NCBI RefSeq assembly: GCF_022347725.1
Contig: NZ_JAKRGB010000006.1
Location: forward strand, 124,001 to 188,000
Reading direction: 5' to 3'
Origin: Ruegeria sp. Ofav3-42
GTDB lineage: Bacteria > Pseudomonadota > Alphaproteobacteria > Rhodobacterales > Rhodobacteraceae
DNA: 64,000 nucleotides
Shown here: in pieces, positions 19,233 through 28,112 of the stretch
Layout of the letters: each line of letters begins with the position of its first letter
How positions within the stretch are numbered: position 1 is the stretch's first letter
Translations under genes and position numbers: made by a program
Notes under the pieces: generated by a model
The model's input: only the letters and a program-made list of their open reading frames with translations
Told to the model about the DNA's origin: nothing
Database searches by the model: none

Positions 19233-20750
19233 ATGTCCATTGAAGTTCGAGTTCCCACGCTTGGCGAATCGGTAACCGAAGCCACGGTTGCGACATGGTT
19301 CAAGAAACCCGGCGACGCTGTTGCCGTGGACGAAATGCTCTGTGAGTTGGAGACCGACAAGGTCACCGTCGAAGTCCCCTCGCCCACCGCTGGCGTGATG
19401 GGCGAGATCGTCGCCGCCGAAGGTGAAACTGTTGGCGTTGATGCACTGCTGGCGACTATTGCCGCTGGCGAAGGCGCCGCGCCCGCTCCGGCAGCTTCCC
19501 CGGCCCCGGCGGCTGCGGCAGCACCCGCCGGGGCCGGTGGCAGTGTCGACGTCATGGTGCCCACGCTGGGCGAATCCGTGACCGAGGCCACCGTTTCGAC
19601 GTGGTTCAAGCAAGTCGGCGACAGTGTCGCGCAGGACGAGATGCTGTGTGAACTGGAAACCGACAAGGTTTCGGTCGAAGTTCCCTCTCCGGCTGCGGGC
19701 GTTCTGGCTGAGATTGTGGCACCCGAAGGGGCCACAGTGGATGCGACGGCCAAGCTGGCGGTCATCTCTGGCGCGGTAGCGGGCGGCGTTGCTGCTCCGG
19801 TGGCCGCCGCGGCGGCTCCGGTTGCTGGTGCAAGCGTCGGCGGCAAGGACATTGCCAATGCACCATCGGCCGAAAAGGCCATGGCCGAGGCCGGCCTATC
19901 CGCCGATCAGGTCACCGGCACCGGTCGCGATGGCCGGATCATGAAAGAGGATGTCGCCCGCGCGGCTGCTTCGGCTGCAGCCCCTGCGCCTGCCGCGGCT
20001 GCCCCAGCCCCGGTGCAAGCGCCACGGGCACCGGTTGCGGCGCAGGATGCCGGCCGGGAAGAGCGCGTGCGCATGACCCGTCTGCGTCAGACCATTGCAA
20101 AACGTCTGAAAGACGCCCAGAACACCGCGGCGATCCTGACCACCTTCAACGAGGTGGACATGACCGAGGTGATGGCTCTGCGCAATCAGTACAAAGAGCA
20201 GTTCGAGAAAAAACACGGCGTGCGTCTGGGTTTCATGTCCTTCTTCACCAAGGCTTGCTGCCACGCGCTGAAAGAGGTTCCCGAGGTCAACGCCGAGATT
20301 GACGGTACCGACATCGTCTACAAGAACTTTGTGCATATGGGCGTCGCTGCCGGTACGCCGCAGGGTCTGGTGGTTCCGGTCATCCGCGACGCTGACAGCA
20401 TGTCGTTTGCTGCCATCGAGAAGGCCATCGCCGAAAAGGGCAAGCGCGCCCGCGACGGCAAACTTTCCATGGCGGAAATGCAGGGCGGCACCTTCACCAT
20501 CTCGAACGGTGGTGTTTACGGCTCGCTGATGTCGTCGCCGATCCTGAACCCCCCACAGTCGGGTATTCTGGGCATGCACAAGATTCAGGACCGTCCGATG
20601 GTCATCAATGGCGAGATCAAAATTCGCCCGATGATGTATCTGGCGCTGTCCTATGACCACCGGATCGTTGACGGCAAAGGCGCCGTGACGTTCCTTGTTC
20701 GCGTGAAAGAGGCGCTGGAAGATCCGCGCCGCCTGTTGATGGATCTGTAA
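19233..20750 (+). CDS. sucB: 2-Oxoglutarate dehydrogenase E2, two lipoyl domains
   Basis: Dihydrolipoyl succinyltransferase, 505 residues. Two almost identical lipoyl domains are present, about residues 2-75 and 107-180, each with [12 protein letters not shown], then CELETDK with the lipoylated lysine and VEVPSP. Alanine-proline-rich linkers separate them and lead to a peripheral-subunit-binding domain ([14 protein letters not shown] to GRIMKEDV). The catalytic core ends [12 protein letters not shown], containing the active-site His and Asp. The E. coli enzyme has a single lipoyl domain, so the duplication is a lineage feature or an internal tandem copy. It follows sucA by 3 bp. Confidence 0.97.
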   Translation: MSIEVRVPTLGESVTEATVATWFKKPGDAVAVDEMLCELETDKVTVEVPSPTAGVMGEIVAAEGETVGVDALLATIAAGEGAAPAPAASPAPAAAAAPAGAGGSVDVMVPTLGESVTEATVSTWFKQVGDSVAQDEMLCELETDKVSVEVPSPAAGVLAEIVAPEGATVDATAKLAVISGAVAGGVAAPVAAAAAPVAGASVGGKDIANAPSAEKAMAEAGLSADQVTGTGRDGRIMKEDVARAAASAAAPAPAAAAPAPVQAPRAPVAAQDAGREERVRMTRLRQTIAKRLKDAQNTAAILTTFNEVDMTEVMALRNQYKEQFEKKHGVRLGFMSFFTKACCHALKEVPEVNAEIDGTDIVYKNFVHMGVAAGTPQGLVVPVIRDADSMSFAAIEKAIAEKGKRARDGKLSMAEMQGGTFTISNGGVYGSLMSSPILNPPQSGILGMHKIQDRPMVINGEIKIRPMMYLALSYDHRIVDGKGAVTFLVRVKEALEDPRRLLMDL

Positions 20751-20752
20751 TC

Positions 20753-21022
20753 ATGGCGACACATGTACTCTGGCAGGCCGATGTGGCCGATTTCGATGTC
20801 TGGCTGAAAGTGTTTCGGGAAGACCAACCGATGAGAGAGGCCGCGGGCATCCGCGACCTCCACATCTGGAAGGACCCCGATCAGAAGGATCATGCGGTTG
20901 CCATGTTTGAGGTGACGGATCTGGACCGGGCTCAGGACTTTATGGAATCTGAAGAGCTGGCCATGCACCACGAACGCGGCGGCGTCGCTCACATTCAGGT
21001 CAAAGTGTTAGAGCCTGTTTAG
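20753..21022 (+). CDS. Small conserved protein of unknown function between sucB and MAPEG
   Basis: An 89-residue soluble protein, MATHVLWQADVADFDVWLKV. The spread of strands and helices (HVLWQADV, FDVWLKVF, DHAVAMFEVTD, RAQDFMESEE, HIQVKVLEPV) looks like a dimeric alpha-beta barrel fold. Start ATG 20753 is two bases after the sucB stop, so it is co-transcribed. No Shine-Dalgarno sequence is clear. Similar proteins are annotated only as hypothetical. A role in monitoring or protecting the dehydrogenase complex is speculation. Confidence 0.6.
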   Translation: MATHVLWQADVADFDVWLKVFREDQPMREAAGIRDLHIWKDPDQKDHAVAMFEVTDLDRAQDFMESEELAMHHERGGVAHIQVKVLEPV

Positions 21023-21103
21023 TTTTAGATTTTGTGCCCCGTCCAGGGGCACAGAACAAACTGGTAACCTGATGCCTTTGGCGAACTCAAAGGAAACTTT
21101 CGG

Positions 21104-21493
21104 ATGACCACGGAATTGACCGTCTTGTCCCTTGCCGCTTTGCTTTGGGTCGCGCAGTTTGTGGCCTATCTGACTGCCGGGCATGGGAAGATCGACCTTG
21201 GCCATGCCATCGGTCCCCGCGATAAACCTTTTGACAAGCCGGGGGTTTCCGGACGCTTGCACCGCGCGCTCGGCAATCACACCGAAGGCTTGGTTCTTTT
21301 CGGAATTGCGGCACTTGTTCTGACGGTTTCCAACCAGTCGAATAACTTTACGGCCACCTGCAGCTGGGTCTACCTGATTGCCCGACTTCTCTATGTCCCT
21401 GCCTACGCATTCGGCTGGACGCCGTGGCGCACCGTAATCTGGATCGTCGGACTGGCGGCCACCACTGCAATGCTGTTGGCTGCGGTACTTTGA
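21104..21493 (+). CDS. MAPEG family membrane protein
   Basis: A 129-residue four-helix membrane protein, MTTELTVLSLAALLWVAQF, with RLHRALGNHTEGLVLFG in the second helix region, the R-x-x-x-x-x-N-x-x-E signature of the membrane-associated eicosanoid/glutathione (MAPEG) superfamily, and RLLYVPAYAFG near helix four. AGGAAA precedes the start. Bacterial relatives are small glutathione-linked or unknown proteins. It lies between sucB and lpd on the same strand with gaps of 81 and 90 bp. Confidence 0.85.
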   Translation: MTTELTVLSLAALLWVAQFVAYLTAGHGKIDLGHAIGPRDKPFDKPGVSGRLHRALGNHTEGLVLFGIAALVLTVSNQSNNFTATCSWVYLIARLLYVPAYAFGWTPWRTVIWIVGLAATTAMLLAAVL

Positions 21494-21583
21494 TTCCGTC
21501 ACCAGCATAGATTAACAAATGGGGAACGGCCCCGGCGCAAACGAAAACTGTCGCCATCCCCGCAAACGATAAGGACCTGACAT

Positions 21584-22972
21584 ATGGCAAACTATGACGT
21601 TATCGTAATCGGATCAGGCCCCGGCGGCTATGTCTGCGCCATCCGTTGCGCTCAGCTGGGCCTGAAGACCGCCTGTGTCGAAGGACGCGAAACGCTGGGC
21701 GGCACCTGCCTGAACGTAGGATGTATCCCGTCAAAGGCGCTGTTACATGCCTCGCACCAACTGCATGAGGCCGAGCATAACTTCGCCAAGATGGGACTGA
21801 AGGGTAAAAGCCCCTCTGTCGATTGGAAGCAAATGCAGGCCTACAAGCAGGAAACCATCGACGGCAACACCAAGGGCATCGAATTCCTGTTTAAAAAGAA
21901 CAAGATCGACTGGCTCAAAGGCTGGGGATCGATCCCTGCCGCTGGTCAAGTCAAGGTGGGCGATGAACTGCACACCGCCAAGAACATCATCATCGCATCC
22001 GGGTCCGAGCCGTCCTCTCTGCCCGGTGTTGTAGTAGACGAAAAGGTCGTCGTAACCTCGACCGGCGCCCTGTCGCTGGGCAAGATTCCAAAAAAGATGG
22101 TTGTGATCGGCGCGGGCGTAATTGGGCTGGAATTGGGCTCGGTCTATCAGCGACTGGGAGCCGAGGTCACAGTGATCGAATTCCTCGACGCAATCACTCC
22201 GGGCATGGACCCCGAGGTGCAGAAGACCTTCCAGCGCATTCTCAAGAAACAAGGCCTGAAATTCATCATGGGCGCAGCGGTTCAAAAGACCGAGGCGACC
22301 AAGACCAAGGCAAAGGTAACGTACAAGCTGCGCAAGGATGACAGCGAACATGTGATCGATGCCGATACCGTGCTGGTCGCAACCGGCCGCAAACCGTATT
22401 CGGATGGCCTGGGACTGGAGGCGCTTGGCGTCGAGTTGTCACCACGCGGCCAGATCAAGGTGGGCGCTGACTGGCAAACCAACGTACCGGGTATTTATGC
22501 CATCGGTGACGTGATTGACGGCCCGATGCTCGCCCACAAAGCCGAAGATGAAGGCATGGCCGCAGCCGAGCAAGTGGCGGGCAAGCATGGCCATGTGAAC
22601 TATGGCGTCATCCCGGGTGTCATCTACACTTGGCCCGAGGTCGCCAATGTGGGCGAAACCGAAGAGACGCTGAAAGAACAGGGCCGGGCCTACAAGGTCG
22701 GCAAGTTCATGTTCATGGGCAACGGGCGCGCTAAGGCTAACTTGATGACGGACGGGTTTGTGAAAATCCTGGCCGACAAAGAGACCGACCGCATTCTGGG
22801 TTGTCACATCATCGGCCCGGCAGCGGGTGACCTGATCCATGAGGTCTGTGTGGCAATGGAATTTGGCGCCTCGGCCGAAGATCTGGCCCTGACCTGTCAT
22901 GCCCACCCGACCTATTCCGAGGCCGTACGCGAGGCGGCTCTGGCCTGCGGCGACGGACCAATCCACAGCTGA
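21584..22972 (+). CDS. lpd: Dihydrolipoyl dehydrogenase (E3)
   Basis: The FAD/NAD disulfide oxidoreductase that reoxidises the lipoyl arms of 2-oxo acid dehydrogenases. The 462-residue protein has the FAD-binding [17 protein letters not shown], the redox disulfide [13 protein letters not shown], the NAD-binding [13 protein letters not shown], the second FAD segment YAIGDV, and the C-terminal catalytic HAHPTYSEA. It ends the suc cluster; a hairpin follows. Being shared with other complexes in many bacteria, it may serve pyruvate dehydrogenase as well, but only the 2-oxoglutarate genes are adjacent. Confidence 0.97.
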   Translation: MANYDVIVIGSGPGGYVCAIRCAQLGLKTACVEGRETLGGTCLNVGCIPSKALLHASHQLHEAEHNFAKMGLKGKSPSVDWKQMQAYKQETIDGNTKGIEFLFKKNKIDWLKGWGSIPAAGQVKVGDELHTAKNIIIASGSEPSSLPGVVVDEKVVVTSTGALSLGKIPKKMVVIGAGVIGLELGSVYQRLGAEVTVIEFLDAITPGMDPEVQKTFQRILKKQGLKFIMGAAVQKTEATKTKAKVTYKLRKDDSEHVIDADTVLVATGRKPYSDGLGLEALGVELSPRGQIKVGADWQTNVPGIYAIGDVIDGPMLAHKAEDEGMAAAEQVAGKHGHVNYGVIPGVIYTWPEVANVGETEETLKEQGRAYKVGKFMFMGNGRAKANLMTDGFVKILADKETDRILGCHIIGPAAGDLIHEVCVAMEFGASAEDLALTCHAHPTYSEAVREAALACGDGPIHS

Positions 22973-22979
22973 TTTGGCA

Positions 22980-23007
22980 ACCCCGGCGACCTTCAGGTGG
23001 CCGGGGT
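22980..23007. terminator. Hairpin between convergent lpd and tetR genes
   Basis: ACCCCGGC (22980-22987) pairs with GCCGGGGT (23000-23007), and the loop ACCTTCAGGT can itself pair. The structure overlaps the stop codon of the TetR gene at 22993. There is no T-run, so termination may be partly factor-dependent; it may act on both strands. Confidence 0.5.
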
Positions 23008-23571
23008 CAACCACGCATCAAGATAGATTTCCAATCTGTCCTTAAAGCTCTGGGATTCGTGCAGAGCGCAAAACTTCAAAGACATCGATTGAATGGCGAA
23101 AGCCTGAACGCCCTCAGCCAGCAGGTCGGTGGAAATGTCTTTGCGGACTTTTGCGGTTTCCAACCAACCGGCAACCATGCGCACGTAACGTTCGAAGCAT
23201 TGCGCGATCGGACCGACTTCGACGATTGCCGCGGCGCCTGAATAGCGAATGATCAGGTCAAACACGTACCGCTCCGACGTCATAAAGGCATGGATCGGTT
23301 CCAGCGTTGTTGCGATTTCTGGTGCGGTATACGGAACTGGCCCCTGTTCGACCTGGTCAAAGCAAGCGACCAGCTTTTCTCCGATCAACCGCTCCATCAA
23401 AGCGTCTTTGTCGCGGAAGTGCGCAAAGAAGGTACCTTTGGCGACACCTGCGGCCTGAACCACTTCTTCAACCCGAAGTGCCTGATAGCCATTCTTGCGA
23501 ATAACGTCCTCTGCCGCCTCGATCAAGCGTGCGCGGGTTTTGAGAGTTCGTTTTTGAATTGTCTTTTGCAT
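22993..23571 (-). CDS. TetR family transcriptional regulator
   Basis: A 192-residue repressor type. The N-terminal helix-turn-helix runs RARLIEAAEDVIRKNGYQ to VVQAAGVAKGTFFAHFRDKDALM, the classic TetR pattern of G-V-x-x-G-T-x-x-x-H-F-x-x-K-x-x-L. The C-terminal ligand domain (ATTLEPIHAFMTSERYVFDL) gives no clue to the inducer. The start at 23571 was chosen; a longer start at 23586 is possible. It diverges from a quinone-reductase-like gene, and three operators of its likely recognition sequence lie in the gap, so it probably represses both genes. Confidence 0.92.
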   Translation of the reverse strand: MQKTIQKRTLKTRARLIEAAEDVIRKNGYQALRVEEVVQAAGVAKGTFFAHFRDKDALMERLIGEKLVACFDQVEQGPVPYTAPEIATTLEPIHAFMTSERYVFDLIIRYSGAAAIVEVGPIAQCFERYVRMVAGWLETAKVRKDISTDLLAEGVQAFAIQSMSLKFCALHESQSFKDRLEIYLDAWLTPAT

Positions 23572-23592
23572 ACACCCTGTTCGCATGTTTTT

Positions 23593-23656
23593 TGACCGTG
23601 GTCAAATTTAATATTGACCATGGTCATTTTTTTAACCTACAAACTGACCATGGTCA
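23593..23656 (+). promoter_or_regulatory. Three operators of the divergent TetR/quinone-reductase region
   Basis: TGACCGTGGTCA (23593-23604), TGACCATGGTCA (23615-23626) and TGACCATGGTCA (23645-23656) are palindromes with centres 22 and 30 bp apart. They lie in the 102-bp gap between the divergent starts, the outer one just upstream of the Shine-Dalgarno of the plus-strand gene. The unusual G/A variation is only in the middle two bases. By position the TetR protein at 22993-23571 is the obvious ligand. Confidence 0.75.
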
Positions 23657-23673
23657 CTTTCAGGAGATTCCCG

Positions 23674-24267
23674 ATGCAATCTAAGAAAATACTGATCCTC
23701 GACGGACACCCCGGCGAAACCAGCCTGTCCCGTACGTTTGCCGAAACCTATGCTGATGCTGCCCGACAAAAAGGCCATGATGTGCGTATGATCCATCTGA
23801 GCGAATTGCAGTTCGATCATGACTTTGGTCAGGGTAATTACGAAGATTTCAAACCGCTGGAACCCATGTTGGAGCACGTGCTGCAAGACCTTGAATGGAG
23901 CGAACACCTGGTTCTCACAGCACCGATGTGGTGGGGTGGCCTGCCCGCCAAACTGAAGGGTCTGATCGATCGGACCTTCATCCCCGGACGTACCTTCGAC
24001 ACACAGAACACGACCAAGATCGGCTTTCCGGCACCAATGCTGACCGGGCGCACGGCCCGGGTCATCCTGACATCGGATACGCCCGGTTGGTTCATGCGCC
24101 TGATCTACAGGCAAGCACTGATCCGGCAGGTTCGCGATCAGATTCTGGGGTTTGTCGGCTTCAAACCAACGCGTTTCACCTATTTCGCAGGCGCCAGCTA
24201 TCCAAAGCCCGGCAGTGTAGAACGCTGGGTTTCAAAGGTGGCGAGGATTGGCGCTGCGGCGGCCTGA
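23674..24267 (+). CDS. Flavodoxin-fold NAD(P)H:quinone oxidoreductase-like protein
   Basis: A 197-residue MdaB/KefF-like flavoprotein that probably reduces quinones by two electrons. It starts MQSKKILILDGHPGETSLSR; the LDGHPG turn is the FMN phosphate loop. APMWWGGLPAKLKGLIDRTFIPGRTF is the conserved segment next to the flavin, in which the F-x-x-G-x-x-x motif is typical. I chose ATG 23674, with AGGAG 6-7 nt upstream, rather than the overlapping in-frame ATGs inside the operators at 23614 and after. The TetR partner and operators suggest induction by a quinone or other electrophile. Confidence 0.87.
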   Translation: MQSKKILILDGHPGETSLSRTFAETYADAARQKGHDVRMIHLSELQFDHDFGQGNYEDFKPLEPMLEHVLQDLEWSEHLVLTAPMWWGGLPAKLKGLIDRTFIPGRTFDTQNTTKIGFPAPMLTGRTARVILTSDTPGWFMRLIYRQALIRQVRDQILGFVGFKPTRFTYFAGASYPKPGSVERWVSKVARIGAAAA

Positions 24268-24276
24268 TCTCGGTGT

Positions 24277-24882
24277 TCACCACATTGTTTTCTCGGCGCG
24301 CGCGCCCCATTCGCGATCATAGCGCGCGCCACCTTCCTCACCATCAGACGCCTCGGCCAGTATCTCACCCACGGTGGGCAGATGGGCCGTTTCGTCGCCA
24401 CTGCGCCACGTCCGCGCGCGCATCAGGGCGCGGGCGCACTGCGTGTAAATCTCGGTGATTTCTATGACGATGACGGTGGCGGGTCGTTTGCCCTGTTTTT
24501 CAAACCGTTCCCGTAACGGGTCATCGGTGGTCACTCGAGCCGTTCCGTTCAGCCGGACCACATTGTTTGATCCAGGAACCATGAACATCAAAGATACACG
24601 CGGGTCGCGCACGATGTTACGCAGGCTGTCCAGACGATTATTGCCGCGCCAGTCCGGCATTGCCAGTGTGTGCGGATCAATCTCCAGTACAACCGGGCCG
24701 TCGTCGCCACGTGGGCTGCCATCGACGCCTTCTGGACCGACCGTGCTGAGGACGCACAGGCGCGAGGCCATGATCCAATTGCGGTAAAGCGGCGTCAGTT
24801 GCCGCGCCACTTTGCGCAACGCTGGTGCGCCGGGCGTACCATAAAGCGCTTCGAGCGTTTCAATGTCCTTAACGAATTCCAT
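24277..24882 (-). CDS. Pyridoxamine 5'-phosphate oxidase-like flavoprotein (MSMEG_1061-type)
   Basis: A 201-residue split-barrel flavoprotein with the PPOX signature: ASRLCVLSTVGPEGVDGSPRGD, then VLEIDPHTLAMPDWRGNNRLDSLRNIVRDPRVSLMFMVPG. The DWRGNNR stretch marks the FMN-dependent MSMEG_1061 subgroup. Substrate is unknown. The ATG at 24882 falls 14 bp inside the end of plsC; a longer GTG start at 24903 has no clear ribosome site. It is co-directional with plsC-ftsX-ftsE and most likely the last gene of that transcript. Confidence 0.85.
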   Translation of the reverse strand: MEFVKDIETLEALYGTPGAPALRKVARQLTPLYRNWIMASRLCVLSTVGPEGVDGSPRGDDGPVVLEIDPHTLAMPDWRGNNRLDSLRNIVRDPRVSLMFMVPGSNNVVRLNGTARVTTDDPLRERFEKQGKRPATVIVIEITEIYTQCARALMRARTWRSGDETAHLPTVGEILAEASDGEEGGARYDREWGARAEKTMW

Positions 24883-25609
24883 CCGGTTCAAACCCCACTT
24901 CACGCATCAATGCATTGGACCGCGTCTCGATGACGTCTTCGAGACGCCCAAGGAAGGCGTTCCGCGCGACCCCCGGTTCGATCGGATCAAGAAAATCGAC
25001 GATCGCCAGACCAGGTTTACGCATCACCCCCGTCCGGGGCCAGAACACCCCGGCATTTGTGGCAACGGGAACGCAGGGAAAACCCAGCCCCTCATACAAA
25101 ACCGCAGTCCCGACCTTGTATGGCTTCTTCACGCCGGGTGCGACGCGCGTGCCCTGCGGATAGATCACCAGCTGGCCGGGTTCCGAAAACTCTTTGGCCA
25201 CGTCCTTGACCATTTTGGCCACCGCCGCACCCTTTTTGCCGCGATCGACCGGGATGCACCCTAGGCGGCGCGCGTAAAGGCCAATGATCGGGGTCCACAG
25301 CAATTCTCTCTTCATGATGAATTTACCGTGTGGAATGGCGTCGAAGATCATGATGATATCGAGGAAGGACTGATGCTTGGCTCCGATCACAACCTCATCC
25401 ACGGGTGCGGTTCCACGCACTTCGCATCGGATGCCCACCATCCAACCGGCCATCCAGATCGTGGTGCGTGCGTATGTCTTGCAGGCCTGCAAAGCCCCGC
25501 GTTTGTTGAACAACGCATAAGGAGCAAACACGATACCCAGTATCAGCATCCACGCATAAATCACGATCATGAAGATCAATGAGCGGGCCCATTGGATCGC
25601 TGTAGCCAT
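24869..25609 (-). CDS. plsC: 1-Acyl-sn-glycerol-3-phosphate acyltransferase
   Basis: Adds the second acyl chain to lysophosphatidate to make phosphatidate in the inner membrane. The 246-residue protein has one or two N-terminal membrane helices (RSLIFMIVIYAWMLILGIVF), the catalytic H-x4-D as KHQSFLDI, the substrate motifs FIMKRELLW and IYPQGTR (E of the usual PEGTR replaced by Q), and a VPVATNAG block. Its ATG overlaps the ftsX stop by one base (TGATG), so it is coupled to ftsEX. The Q in PQGTR is common in this group. Confidence 0.93.
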   Translation of the reverse strand: MATAIQWARSLIFMIVIYAWMLILGIVFAPYALFNKRGALQACKTYARTTIWMAGWMVGIRCEVRGTAPVDEVVIGAKHQSFLDIIMIFDAIPHGKFIMKRELLWTPIIGLYARRLGCIPVDRGKKGAAVAKMVKDVAKEFSEPGQLVIYPQGTRVAPGVKKPYKVGTAVLYEGLGFPCVPVATNAGVFWPRTGVMRKPGLAIVDFLDPIEPGVARNAFLGRLEDVIETRSNALMREVGFEPDGIR

Positions 25610-26508
25610 CAGGAAAGCTCCTTTAATTTACGCGCAGCGGCCGTCCATGTGGCCAAAAACGCCACCGCAGCCCCCAGCAGGGGTATCAGCGCGGGCAACA
25701 GCCAGCCACCCCCCTGAAATCCCAACCCAGTCAGAAAGCCGCCCTCTTCCGAGGCTTCGGGCAACAGCAAAACGCCGGTCATACCAAACAGCACGCCAAC
25801 CAGAGCGCCAAAGAACGCGCGGTAGGTGAAGCGACGCACGAATGCACTGGCGATAAAGCGGTCGCGAGCACCGACAAGGCGCAGCACCTCGATAATCTGC
25901 GCATTGGCGGCAAGGGATGCATTGGCGGCAAGCGTGATCATGGCCGCCGTTGCGCCACCGATCAGCAGAATGGACACCCAGCCCAGCCGCCGCAGTGAAG
26001 TCGCCGCATCCACCAGCGGTTCGCGCCAGCGCGAATGGTCGTCCAGCACGGCCCCCGGCACCTCTGCCCCCAGTCGCAGGCGCAGACCTGTAGCATCCAG
26101 ACCAGGTGCGCCTTCCACGATTTCAATCAGTTGCGGAACCGGCAGCGTGTCCAAAGGCAGGTCCGGGCCAAACCATGGGGACAACAGGGCGACCTGTTCC
26201 TCCGCGCTCAGGGCGCGAGCCGACGCGACGCCGGGCGTTTGGGCCAATACGGTCAGCGCGGCCTCGGTCTGGGCAGCAAGCTGTTCCGCCGGCGCATTGA
26301 TGCGCAGGGTGGCGGCCCCGGCCAGTTCCGATGCCCAACGATCCGCAAGGCGACCCGAGGCCAAAGACAACGCAAGTGCAAAAACGGCCAGAAACGCCAT
26401 TGCGCCCGAAACGAACAGGGTCAGCTGCGCCGTATACCCCGAAGGTGGCACAACCCTGTCGGCGCGCTTGTCCCGAGTCAGCATGTTGCGGATTGTACCC
26501 TTGCTCAT
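25609..26508 (-). CDS. ftsX: Cell division protein FtsX
   Basis: A 299-residue membrane partner of the FtsE ATPase, which links ATP hydrolysis to peptidoglycan hydrolase activation at the septum. A cytoplasmic tail precedes the first helix (SGAMAFLAVFALALSLASG), then a periplasmic extracellular loop (about residues 65-150), and three more helices with the conserved EVLRLVGARDRFIASAFV coupling segment that contacts FtsE. The order ftsE-ftsX with a 4-bp overlap is canonical. Confidence 0.92.
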   Translation of the reverse strand: MSKGTIRNMLTRDKRADRVVPPSGYTAQLTLFVSGAMAFLAVFALALSLASGRLADRWASELAGAATLRINAPAEQLAAQTEAALTVLAQTPGVASARALSAEEQVALLSPWFGPDLPLDTLPVPQLIEIVEGAPGLDATGLRLRLGAEVPGAVLDDHSRWREPLVDAATSLRRLGWVSILLIGGATAAMITLAANASLAANAQIIEVLRLVGARDRFIASAFVRRFTYRAFFGALVGVLFGMTGVLLLPEASEEGGFLTGLGFQGGGWLLPALIPLLGAAVAFLATWTAAARKLKELS

Positions 26509-27182
26509 AGATCCGCCCCCGCCAGTTGAATCTGGCGCTGCGAAATACGCAAGACACGGGCCTGAACCTGACTCTTCGTGGCTCGGATCAAGCTGAGGTC
26601 ATGGGTCGCGATCAACACGGTCTTGCCCATCTTGTTCAGTTCAACCAGAAGTCGCAGAAGGCGCTGAGACATCTCCCAATCCACATTGCCGGTCGGTTCA
26701 TCCGCTAATACAACGTCCGGTGACAAGATCACCGCACGCGCCAGCGCCGCGCGCTGACGTTCACCGCCAGACAGTTCGGGTGGGAGCGCATCAAGCCGTG
26801 TGCCCAGCCCGACCCAGTTCAGCAACTCCAGCAGGTCCTCTTTCTGGGCATTTTCACCTTTACCCGAAACCATCAGCGGCAGAGAAACGTTTTCGGCCAA
26901 GGTCATGTGGTCCAGAAAGCGGCAATCCTGATGCACGACTCCGATCCGGCGTCGCAGCAATGCCATCTGATCGCGGTCAAGGCGCGCAATGTCCTGTTCA
27001 AAGGCATTCAGCCGCCCCGATGTAGGCAACAACGCACCGTAGCACAGCTTGAGCAGGGTGGTCTTTCCCGCTCCTGACGGACCGGTCAGAAAGTGGAACG
27101 ATCCGGGCTGCAACTGAAGCGACACATCGCTCAGCAACTCACCATCGCCATAGGTGTAGCTGACGTTTTCCAGCTCGATCAC
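26505..27182 (-). CDS. ftsE: Cell division ATP-binding protein FtsE
   Basis: The 225-residue ABC ATPase of FtsEX. Visible are the Walker A GPSGAGKTTLLKL, the LSGGERQRAALARA signature, Walker B VVLADEPTGNVD and the switch histidine in IATHD. It opens GTG-I-E-L-E-N-V-S-Y. It overlaps ftsX by 4 bp and diverges from the zinc-ribbon gene at 27366. Confidence 0.95.
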   Translation of the reverse strand: MIELENVSYTYGDGELLSDVSLQLQPGSFHFLTGPSGAGKTTLLKLCYGALLPTSGRLNAFEQDIARLDRDQMALLRRRIGVVHQDCRFLDHMTLAENVSLPLMVSGKGENAQKEDLLELLNWVGLGTRLDALPPELSGGERQRAALARAVILSPDVVLADEPTGNVDWEMSQRLLRLLVELNKMGKTVLIATHDLSLIRATKSQVQARVLRISQRQIQLAGADL

Positions 27183-27365
27183 AGGGGCCCCCGTTCTTGT
27201 TGCCGCTCTTCTTGCCCGAGCGCGGTCGTGGTTTCAATGCCTGCACCGGGTCGAATTGGTGACACTTGTCGTGTGAAACCGAAAACACCCTTTGCGGTCA
27301 GGTCTTAACGGAATATCATCCCTGAAAAAACTATTATCAGGTCGACACCCCGACCGGGAGGCAGC

Positions 27366-28103
27366 ATGCGTCTTACTTGTCCGAATTGTGGCGCTCAGTA
27401 CGAAGTGCCAGACGAGGTCATTCCCGAGGAAGGCCGCGATGTGCAGTGTTCCAACTGCGAAAAGACCTGGTTCCAGGCCAAACATCCCGAAACTGAGGCT
27501 GAACCGGTAAAAACGGAACCGCCTGCTCAAGTTGTTGAACCCGCGGAAAAGGCTGCGAAACCGGAGCCAGAAGAAGAGCCTGCTGACGCCCCCAAACCAG
27601 CGCCCGAGCCCGCCGAGGCAACCTCGACCGGGAATGTCGACCCCGCTGTCGCCAATATCCTCAAAGAGGAAGCCGAACGAGAGGCTGACCTGCGCGCGCA
27701 AGAGGGCGGTAGCCTTGAGACGCAGACAGATCTGGCCCTGGATGCGCCGCCCGAAGTGGAAAAGGCTGCCAAGGACGTGATCGCCACGGAAACAGCCAAG
27801 GATTCAGGTCAGAATGATGCGTTGCCGGATGTCGAGGCGATCAATTCCAGCCTGCGCAGCGACGAACCCATATCAGAAGTGGAAGAGGATCAGCCTCTGC
27901 CGCGTAAATCCGGTGGCTTTCGGCGCGGATTTCTGCTGGTTGTGATTATCGGTGTGATCCTGTTTCTGATCTACGGCAATGCCCAAAAGATTTCCGAAGC
28001 GGTTCCACAGGCTGACCCGGTGCTGAACAGCTATGTCTCTCTGGTCGATCAGGCGCGCGTGTGGCTTGAGACGCAGACCGGCTCGGGCACAGCACAGAAC
28101 TGA
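27366..28103 (+). CDS. Zinc-ribbon membrane protein (MJ0042-type)
   Basis: A 245-residue protein. Its N-terminus MRLTCPNCGAQYEVPDEVIP with CSNCEKTW gives two CxxC knuckles of an MJ0042-type zinc ribbon. A long acidic, alanine/proline/glutamate-rich linker follows (about residues 45-170), then a single transmembrane segment (RGFLLVVIIGVILFLIYG) and a short periplasmic tail. A GGGAGG site precedes it. It diverges from ftsE and converges on the TIGR02302 gene. Such proteins are widespread in Roseobacters and untested. Confidence 0.83.
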   Translation: MRLTCPNCGAQYEVPDEVIPEEGRDVQCSNCEKTWFQAKHPETEAEPVKTEPPAQVVEPAEKAAKPEPEEEPADAPKPAPEPAEATSTGNVDPAVANILKEEAEREADLRAQEGGSLETQTDLALDAPPEVEKAAKDVIATETAKDSGQNDALPDVEAINSSLRSDEPISEVEEDQPLPRKSGGFRRGFLLVVIIGVILFLIYGNAQKISEAVPQADPVLNSYVSLVDQARVWLETQTGSGTAQN

Positions 28104-28112
28104 CGGAAACGA

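Noticed and set aside
17322..19613. Minus-strand frame of 763 codons opposite sucA and sucB
   Set aside because: Shadow frame. The opposite strand encodes two clear enzymes with intact motifs, and the minus frame crosses their junction without any ribosome site or domain.
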